64,000 nt of DNA from Shewanella sp. OPT22 (GTDB lineage: Bacteria; Pseudomonadota; Gammaproteobacteria; Enterobacterales; Shewanellaceae). The notes under the pieces were generated by a model. It was given only the letters and a program-made list of their open reading frames with translations. It was not told the DNA's origin and searched no databases. Position 1 is the first letter of the stretch. Every line of letters starts with the position of its first letter. This document shows positions 59,501-64,000 of the stretch, one piece after another. The stretch lies in NCBI RefSeq assembly GCF_004168585.1, contig NZ_PGVH01000042.1, positions 60,893 through 124,892 on the forward strand, read 5' to 3'. The position numbers were made by a program, and so were the translations under genes.

Positions 59501-61090
59501 CTTTTTAGTTTATTGCTCAATTCCAAACAATTTTTTGTGAATTTATTAGCTAATGCAGAGAGTGGGGTCGTTAAATATGTAGAAGAAAATTTTGATCAAA
59601 CAAAATTAATTGAACAATTACTACAAATGGAAATAGGTATAAAGAGCAGTATGTTCATATCAAGCTTCAGCTTTATATTTTTAGACGGTTTATTGAAACA
59701 AGCATCAGCGAAAGAAAATCAAAAACTCGTAGCGTTAGTTATTTCTGATATGTATATAAAAACTTTAAGCTCAACACTAAAAGCTAAAGGAGGAAATCGG
59801 CTTTTAAAAAATACTATTTTACCAAAAATCAACGCCTTAAATCCTCATCAAACTTTAACTTTATTTGGTTTACTTTCTATACCCCTTCAAATTGAAATCC
59901 TTAATCAAGATGATGGGAAAGCCATTGTCGATAAGGTTGAGGCTTCAATAGTGGAATCTGAAGCTAGTGTCAATCTACCAGCGCTTGAAGAAGATAAGTT
60001 AAGTTTTAAAGGGACTTTAAGATCAAGAACAGGAACAATGGCTCAAAGCTATATAGGTTGGACTCTAGATCGCAAAGGCTTACGTGAAACTGATCGAAAT
60101 CAAGACGGACACACCAAAGAAACTCTAGCTATCGTAACTGAGATAGAAAAATTAGATTTAACAGTTTTAAGTTGTCTTTTAGCAAAGGTGGAGCCTTCAG
60201 TTTGTAAACAATGTTTGTATCTAATGAGTAAAGAACGTGCGATTGAGGTAATTCCTTACTTACCAGACGATCCTGATGGTATTCGACTCCCTTATTACTT
60301 CGCTGCAATGGGAAATAAGCAGGTAGTCGATGAAGTATTGAAATGGGCACAAGAAATTAACAAATACACCTATGATGCAACAGGTGAGTTAACTGAAGAG
60401 TATTATGAATCAGAAAGTTATAATGCTTTGATTAAATATTCTGATTTACTTGCTGAGATAGTGCCAGGCTTAAGTGATGAAGTGCTATTCGGCATTATCG
60501 ACAAAAACCCTGAACTTGCTTGGGTTTTATTCCCGATAAAATTTGAATTTTTTAATATTCTTAAGCTTCAAGAACACCTTGAATTTACACAAGTCGAAAA
60601 AATTGTTAAAAATACACCAGAAAGCTCCCAAGCGGCAATACTTGATGTTGCTGAACCTGATACTTTTATAGAAGTCGTTCCTAAGTTGTCTAGTAATGTT
60701 TTAGCTTTATTTACGCACCATTACAGAGATGACAATGAAGCATTTAATAAGCTTTGTAATTGTTGTGGTCTTGATAAGCGAGCCGAATTGATAGCTTCTG
60801 GAATACCGGAACTTTTACCAAAATACAATGCTAACTTTGGTGAAGACGCCGTTATCGAATGTTTTTTAGCGGAAGTTAAAAAAGAGGAGGTTGAAAGGTT
60901 TTTACTACATATGATTCGGAACAAAATAGGTTTAAAGGTATTGGCTAAAAAGCTGGATGATGAATCATTTGATTTAGAAAGTGTGTTTACACTTTTCTCA
61001 AAACTCAAGAAAAACGATACTACAGCACTATTTAAATTGATAACAAATGGCGAAAGAAAAAAAGCGTTGAGGAAAATACTTAAAGTATAG
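56573..61090 (+). CDS. giant protein of unknown function, probable alpha-solenoid
   Basis: 1505 residues, one uninterrupted frame; I recognise no family. There is no signal peptide or clear membrane helix. Residues 40-105 look strand-rich (KATYFVKTYTAGVGQDGRLY, IFHRGGNVYL). A low-complexity linker (about 222-258; Ser/Asn/Pro/Glu) follows. From about 155 to the end, short amphipathic helices repeat with patterns such as LSEDERSILMSLPE, LPQERQIAILKCLDREL and LKYKERIEVLSEYPD, resembling MgtE-N or HEAT-like helical repeats without matching one. A second non-helical segment lies near 1140-1185 (LSFKGTLRSRTGTMAQSYIG). The tail is basic (NGERKKALRKILKV). The gene looks more AT-rich than tyrA and lies alone between tyrA and raiA. 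A scaffold or secreted effector-like protein are both possible; neither is shown. Confidence 0.85.
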   Translation: MTEVSNARHTIRNPNESFEGLTVPDLSSESSQGDSKVSFKAKATYFVKTYTAGVGQDGRLYIFHRGGNVYLDHASSKHLTSQKLLPQILCHDSTPTIIKVRTLAASQTETRKEVLSRFSNQALCAFCQSAIASKQIQQFSSALKYIYTQRQSNFIDLLVALSEDERSILMSLPEFVGETEILNSYLTETKKVSLATKMTRQEKQNALAYAVIDMGDFVEKESSENEASWSYIELPATPSSTPANLENANSSPNSDSQVLLLRGFSELLLPTSSSGLLCNFDSAHQNAVLSVYLSLPDPEKNAFLCRLSDETLKAQLEYLFRSLNRTLEVRISDETIGAKVSTKEWKEQLLGTFKHLPQERQIAILKCLDRELQVHLLNGLSSMEIDESFIEQLAVELSSDEIVRLISPESHNRVFGGDLSTITLSEKVIEDLIRSLSIPKATYLYCISPDNIKSRVIETNEEVMSSGFKCIFDEVICFLMSPSEAGETNDKTEQVYSFEKVMKFVEIDEFKAYTKSLYGSPDKLKFIFDKLEKHVSHSILQTWFGSDLDHFCQIYQCIDSEFLTEEKKTALEINLFGAELSINGCFSACRLLPLNYAQKLYFKMLDSSETGLNEELIQATKSLSQYPSFLPRHLALLSRLAKDLNGGEKLNSLLYLLFTGHPQFQSVAKVLSKEQWKEPAVVDYCISELSDSDIQQLLIEIDSSEICNVFISSVQPKTRQDGMYCYIAQHKPKLFLELFSKAETGSRKGLINVIPSAHKQTVLTYGIEKFDDFKGALAFLLISELEEEQKYAAFKAITSKSRANLIEQISQCGLSQTEVDTFISLLSRLYEEGSVVSLPIEACHYLLSVRPKQAAFLIFEKLDMNVFEVLKGYKNTNIDVIVEAIFETIRKQEEFKHEEVLKILFAEICKLENISDEVLISAYRQLKYKERIEVLSEYPDTIKRLDSSQFHKPLSKLIIVDDDQTETENSYRQQKDLFSLLLNSKQFFVNLLANAESGVVKYVEENFDQTKLIEQLLQMEIGIKSSMFISSFSFIFLDGLLKQASAKENQKLVALVISDMYIKTLSSTLKAKGGNRLLKNTILPKINALNPHQTLTLFGLLSIPLQIEILNQDDGKAIVDKVEASIVESEASVNLPALEEDKLSFKGTLRSRTGTMAQSYIGWTLDRKGLRETDRNQDGHTKETLAIVTEIEKLDLTVLSCLLAKVEPSVCKQCLYLMSKERAIEVIPYLPDDPDGIRLPYYFAAMGNKQVVDEVLKWAQEINKYTYDATGELTEEYYESESYNALIKYSDLLAEIVPGLSDEVLFGIIDKNPELAWVLFPIKFEFFNILKLQEHLEFTQVEKIVKNTPESSQAAILDVAEPDTFIEVVPKLSSNVLALFTHHYRDDNEAFNKLCNCCGLDKRAELIASGIPELLPKYNANFGEDAVIECFLAEVKKEEVERFLLHMIRNKIGLKVLAKKLDDESFDLESVFTLFSKLKKNDTTALFKLITNGERKKALRKILKV

Positions 61091-61303
61091 TAAGAGCCGA
61101 ACGACCATCCGATTTGGTTTACTAAAACCGATTTGAGAGTAATATTTCACTTCTCAGCAGAGGCGATCGTTCAGCTTATTTAATGAATTGATACGTAATC
61201 TCCTATTCAAGTGAGTGGCAATCTTCATTGTTACTAATTTTACGATTGTTAGTGATTGTTCTCACCTAACTAAAAAAATTGCCACCATGTTTGCCGATGC
61301 TGC
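61091..61303. other. intergenic gap between the giant gene and raiA
   Basis: 213 bp between convergent genes. Imperfect inverted sequences AGCCGAACGAC (61097-61107) and GATCGTTCAGCT (about 61164-61175) could pair over about 80 bp, and GTGGCAAT (61215-61222) matches ATTGCCAC (61278-61285). On the minus strand the latter ends beside a T-run (61273-61279), compatible with raiA termination. No gene seen. Confidence 0.4.
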
Positions 61304-61666
61304 TTACGCTGCATATTCTTCTTCAAACTCCTCCTCATAATTATCTGAGTCTACTTCTTCAAAATGTTCAAGTTTTTGGTTACGTTGAGCTGTCGGTTTA
61401 TCTTGGGTTCGATTTAATTGCTTTTCAAGTTTCTGTCCCATCGCTTTAATTGCTGCATATAGGTTTTCACTTTTAGCGTGAGCAAACAGTTCTCCATTAG
61501 GGATGCCTACAGAGGCTTCAATTTTAAAGATTTGTTTTTCTTGTGTAATAATGACGTGTGGATTAATCAATTGCACATCATGTCGAGCCAGCTTTTCAAA
61601 TTTAGCTTCAACTTTTTCTTTAATGCTTGGAGTAACTTCAAGGTGTTTGCTAGTGATTTTTATCAT
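61304..61666 (-). CDS. raiA: ribosome-associated inhibitor RaiA (YfiA)
   Basis: 120 residues. The start MIKITSKHLEVTPSIKEKVE, INPHVII and LYAAIKAMGQKLEKQLNR match E. coli YfiA, and a long acidic C-terminal tail (EEVDSDNYEEEFEEEYAA) is the feature that separates RaiA from HPF. It docks in the 30S A/P-site region and stores 70S ribosomes in stationary phase or cold. A perfect CRP site with a correctly spaced -10 element lies upstream. raiA near tyrA matches the E. coli neighbourhood. Confidence 0.95.
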   Translation of the reverse strand: MIKITSKHLEVTPSIKEKVEAKFEKLARHDVQLINPHVIITQEKQIFKIEASVGIPNGELFAHAKSENLYAAIKAMGQKLEKQLNRTQDKPTAQRNQKLEHFEEVDSDNYEEEFEEEYAA

Positions 61667-61701
61667 ACGTCGAACCTATTTTTTATTTTTTTCGTGGGTT
61701 C

Positions 61702-61707
61702 AGATTA
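61702..61707 (-). promoter_or_regulatory. -10 element of raiA promoter
   Basis: On the minus strand the hexamer is TAATCT. With a transcription start near 61695, the CRP site centre (61736.5) falls at -41.5, the class II geometry. The start was inferred from spacing, not observed. Confidence 0.5.
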
Positions 61708-61728
61708 CTCAAGGTGATAAAAATAAAA

Positions 61729-61744
61729 TGTGATTAAGATCACA
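61729..61744. promoter_or_regulatory. CRP site upstream of raiA
   Basis: TGTGATTAAGATCACA is a perfect TGTGA-N6-TCACA site. It is 70 bp from the raiA start and about 250 bp from the cytochrome b561 start. CRP control of raiA is known in E. coli. The rest of the 329 bp divergent gap is AT-rich and shows nothing else clear. Confidence 0.88.
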
Positions 61745-61995
61745 CTTTTGCTTGGCTTATAATCACTTGTAGAGTAATTCATCGACTGGATCAAAAATTT
61801 GTGATAACAGCTCAAATTTACTTGCCTTTGATATAAAAACAACGCATATTTGATTGGATTGGCATATAAGTTTTGCTTCGACTTCCTTCAAAATAGCCAA
61901 AATTCTCATAAAGTTATTGTTCACTTCCTATCTTTATTTTGTACTTCTCTTCTTTGTGGTATTTTTCTGTTTAAAAGTATTAGCGGTAGATTTGT

Positions 61996-62676
61996 ATGTC
62001 CGATAACAAAGTAAAAATTAAAGTTTGGGATGTTTCGACTCGGTTTTTTCATTGGAGCATGATCGTTTTGCTGGCTGCACTATGGTGGACGGCAGAAGAA
62101 GGGCAGATGGAGTGGCACCAAATGTGCGCATATACATTGGGTGCAATATTAGTATTTAGATGGCTATGGGGCTTTATTGGGAGTGAGACTTCCAAATTCT
62201 CTAGTTTTCTAAAATCTCCAAAACGTGTTATTGAGTATGCTAAACAACAAAAGCAGCAATCACAGTTTAAACCTCATATTGGCCACAATCCACTTGGTGG
62301 CTATATGGTTATATTGTTGATGCTGTTAGTGAGTGCACAGTTTGTGACAGGGCTCTTTGCTTCAGATGATATTTTTACTGAGGGGCCTTTATATGCCAGT
62401 GTGAGCAGTGGTTTATCAGAAGCACTAACTTGGATACATAGAAACTTATTTTATTTAGTTTTAGGGTTGGCTGTATTTCATGTTTCAGCGGTAATTTTGC
62501 ACACCATTAAAGGTGATAAACTAGTACCTGCAATGGTTACAGGAAACAAAGAAGTAAGTGTTGAAAGCAGCGAACCTTTGAAGTTTCAATCAGCGATTGC
62601 GAGCTTCCTATTGTGGTTAATAGTGTTTGCTATTGCTGGTTACTATTTTATATGGCCAATTTGGCAGTCAATGTAG
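61996..62676 (+). CDS. cytochrome b561-type membrane protein
   Basis: 226 residues with four to five membrane helices. Candidate haem-ligand histidines are H19 (RFFHWSMIVL), the His of WHQMCAYTLG, and those of WIHRNLFYLVLGLAVFHVS. HIGHNPLGGYMVILLML is a family signature. It is a di-haem-b membrane electron carrier, like the cytochrome b subunits that exchange electrons between quinones and soluble cytochromes. A cytochrome c' gene is convergent next door, so the two may be functional partners, though they are not co-transcribed. Confidence 0.9.
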   Translation: MSDNKVKIKVWDVSTRFFHWSMIVLLAALWWTAEEGQMEWHQMCAYTLGAILVFRWLWGFIGSETSKFSSFLKSPKRVIEYAKQQKQQSQFKPHIGHNPLGGYMVILLMLLVSAQFVTGLFASDDIFTEGPLYASVSSGLSEALTWIHRNLFYLVLGLAVFHVSAVILHTIKGDKLVPAMVTGNKEVSVESSEPLKFQSAIASFLLWLIVFAIAGYYFIWPIWQSM

Positions 62677-62700
62677 GCGAGTAAGCGAAGGTGAATTAAT

Positions 62701-62730
62701 TTTATCGCTCCTAAAGACAGGAGCGATAAA
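62701..62730. terminator. bidirectional terminator, cytochrome b561 / cytochrome c'
   Basis: TTTATCGCTCCT (62701-62712) and AGGAGCGATAAA (62719-62730) form a perfect 12-bp stem with a 6-base loop between convergent genes. Confidence 0.85.
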
Positions 62731-62772
62731 TGCCCGTGATGCATCTTGAAGTATTACGGTTATAAAAGACAG

Positions 62773-63225
62773 TTAGTCTTTTTTATAAGCCTTATGACAG
62801 CTTTTACATGTTTTAGCTGTTTGGCCAAAAGCTGTCTTAATGGCTTTTTTATCGCCAGATTTAGCAACCATAGCTAATTTAGCTGAAGCCACTTTTAGCG
62901 CTTCCATTTTGTCAGCAAAGTCCGATTTATTTTGCTCGATTTTAGCTAGAGCTTCAGTGTCACCAGAATATGAGCCAGCAATGAATCCTTCCATTGGTAG
63001 GTGAGACAATGCTGCAATATTCGCTGCACGCTGTTCGAATTCTTCAGCATTCATCTCTTTCTTACCTTTCAACATGGCAGACATATTACCAAAGTTGTGA
63101 GCAATTAAACTGAATGCAGATTTACGGTAGTCAACTGCATCATCAGTTTTTCTGAAGCTGTCTGCAATGACGGGTGCTGAGATAGCGATGCTTAGTGCGC
63201 TGATTAGTAGAGTTTTTTTAATCAT
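62773..63225 (-). CDS. cytochrome c'
   Basis: 150 residues from the ATG at 63225 (MIKKTLLISALSIAISAPVIA); a TTG 12 bp upstream is less likely. The signal peptide ends near residue 22. The four-helix-bundle layout and the C-terminal haem motif CKSCH (near 141) are typical of periplasmic cytochromes c', which bind NO and may protect from nitrosative stress. It converges with cytochrome b561. Confidence 0.93.
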   Translation of the reverse strand: MIKKTLLISALSIAISAPVIADSFRKTDDAVDYRKSAFSLIAHNFGNMSAMLKGKKEMNAEEFEQRAANIAALSHLPMEGFIAGSYSGDTEALAKIEQNKSDFADKMEALKVASAKLAMVAKSGDKKAIKTAFGQTAKTCKSCHKAYKKD

Positions 63226-63294
63226 AATTATATCCAAAGTACGTCCCTAGATTTTGGATTGTACTGAAATGGCTTTATTAATAAAGCAAAATGT

Positions 63295-63325
63295 TGTCAG
63301 CATCAGTAAATAACTTATGCTGACA
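63295..63325 (-). terminator. terminator of the SlyD-type gene
   Basis: TGTCAGCAT (63295-63303) and ATGCTGACA (63317-63325) form a 9-bp stem; on the minus strand a T-containing tract (ACATTTTGC) follows. Confidence 0.75.
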
Positions 63326-63344
63326 GCATTATGCTTGAAAAAGC

Positions 63345-63830
63345 TTAGTGGGAGCAAGAAGCGCCGTCAGCATGAATATGCCCATGTGAAATCTCTTCAC
63401 TCGTACCTTCACGAACACTCATGATCTCAACATGGAAGCTCAGATCTTGACCTGCTAAAGGGTGGTTACCGTCAACAATCACTGAGTCATCATTGACTTC
63501 AGTAATACGGACTGGCATTTCACCATTGTCAGTTTCAGCAATGAAACGCATGCCTGGTACGATATCTTTAACATCACCAAATGCACTTATAGGAACTTCT
63601 TGAGTCAATGCGTCGTTATGCTCGCCGTAGCCATCTTTTGCTTTAACAACGACATCGAGCTTATCGCCTACCGATTTATTTTCTAGCTCAGCTTCTAAAC
63701 CAGGGATCATGTTCTGAGTGCCATGTAAGTATTGCATTGGCTCAGCAGAGAAAGAATCCTCAATTAACTCACCATGAGCGTCAGTTAAACGATAGTGGAT
63801 GCTTACCGCTGAGTGCTTGGTAATTTTCAT
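63345..63830 (-). CDS. slyD: FKBP-type peptidyl-prolyl isomerase, SlyD-like
   Basis: 161 residues. The FKBP core (VSIHYRLTDAHGELIEDS, MQYLHGTQNMIPGLEAEL) flanks the chaperone IF insert (about 70-120; GYGEHNDALTQEVPISAF). The C-terminal metal tail is short (HGHIHADGASCSH: four His, one Cys) compared with the long His-rich tail of E. coli SlyD. It speeds proline isomerisation and may carry nickel. Naming between SlyD and FkpB-type relatives is the main doubt. Confidence 0.88.
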   Translation of the reverse strand: MKITKHSAVSIHYRLTDAHGELIEDSFSAEPMQYLHGTQNMIPGLEAELENKSVGDKLDVVVKAKDGYGEHNDALTQEVPISAFGDVKDIVPGMRFIAETDNGEMPVRITEVNDDSVIVDGNHPLAGQDLSFHVEIMSVREGTSEEISHGHIHADGASCSH

Positions 63831-63916
63831 TATTTACTCCATTTTACGTGAAGGCATATGATAGGTGATGTAAACTGAATTGGAAATAAAAAAGAGCGCT
63901 GGGTGCGTAATGCCAG

Positions 63917-64000
63917 TCAGTTAAGCTGATTGGCATTTTTTCTATTCAAAGGGTACTTCTTTGGCTTAGGTTTGACCCACCTGTGATATTTCCTGTCTTC
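63917..64000 (-). mobile_element. probable C-terminal end of an IS transposase
   Basis: A minus-strand frame open to the window edge reads EDRKYHRWVKPKPKKYPLNR and then KNANQLN before TGA (63919-63917). The very basic, Lys/Pro-rich ending resembles C-termini of IS4-type transposases, but only 27 residues are visible. The hairpin ATGCCAGTCAG/CTGATTGGCAT (63910-63936) overlaps the stop and may belong to the element's end. Confidence 0.45.

Overview
The window is a dense stretch of a Gammaproteobacterium chromosome, most like a marine Alteromonadales relative (Shewanella, Pseudoalteromonas or Colwellia type). This rests on gene order: barA-rlmD-relA-mazG-pyrG-eno-ftsB-ispD-ispF-truD-surE-pcm-nlpD-rpoS, then ypjD/ffh-rpsP-rimM-trmD-rplS-tyrA with raiA nearby. 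The proteins also resemble E. coli orthologues I know. The genus cannot be fixed from the sequence alone.

1-15.6 kb is accessory. It holds two related modules, each pairing an NtrC-type sigma-54 activator and its histidine kinase with MacB-type ABC export genes. Module A (1-4882, cut by the left edge) is permease-regulator-kinase. Module B (8257-15589) has an adaptor-ATPase-permease operon diverging from its regulator-kinase pair. The gap between the two arms holds a good sigma-54 promoter and a perfect palindromic activator site. Between the modules lies a small cluster for methylglyoxal and D-lactate metabolism: a DJ-1/PfpI protein, a ribbon-helix-helix protein, quinone-linked D-lactate dehydrogenase and glyoxalase I.

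15.6-23.4 kb is a looser accessory region: an HDOD signalling protein, an AraC-family regulator, a VF530-like small protein, orphan genes, a MITE-like element of about 165 bp, rsuA and a TonB-dependent receptor. recN follows with two strong LexA boxes.

25.3-43.6 kb is core: yjaG-barA diverges from rlmD-relA-mazG-pyrG-eno. After a metallo-beta-lactamase-fold protein with altered metal ligands comes the tightly overlapping ftsB-ispD-ispF-truD-surE-pcm block, then nlpD-rpoS. These cover stringent response, nucleotide clean-up, CTP and isoprenoid synthesis, RNA modification, division and stationary-phase control.

43.6-51.3 kb holds a stand-alone phosphoketolase, an AGCS symporter, yaaA, a decayed galU remnant, and yfjD- and ypjD-type membrane genes. 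51.6-56.4 kb is the translation/SRP block plus tyrA. Between tyrA and raiA sits a single 1505-residue protein of unknown function with predicted helical repeats, the most novel gene here. The right end holds raiA with a perfect CRP site, cytochrome b561, cytochrome c', a SlyD-type FKBP and what looks like the end of an insertion sequence. I saw no rRNA, tRNA or CRISPR array.
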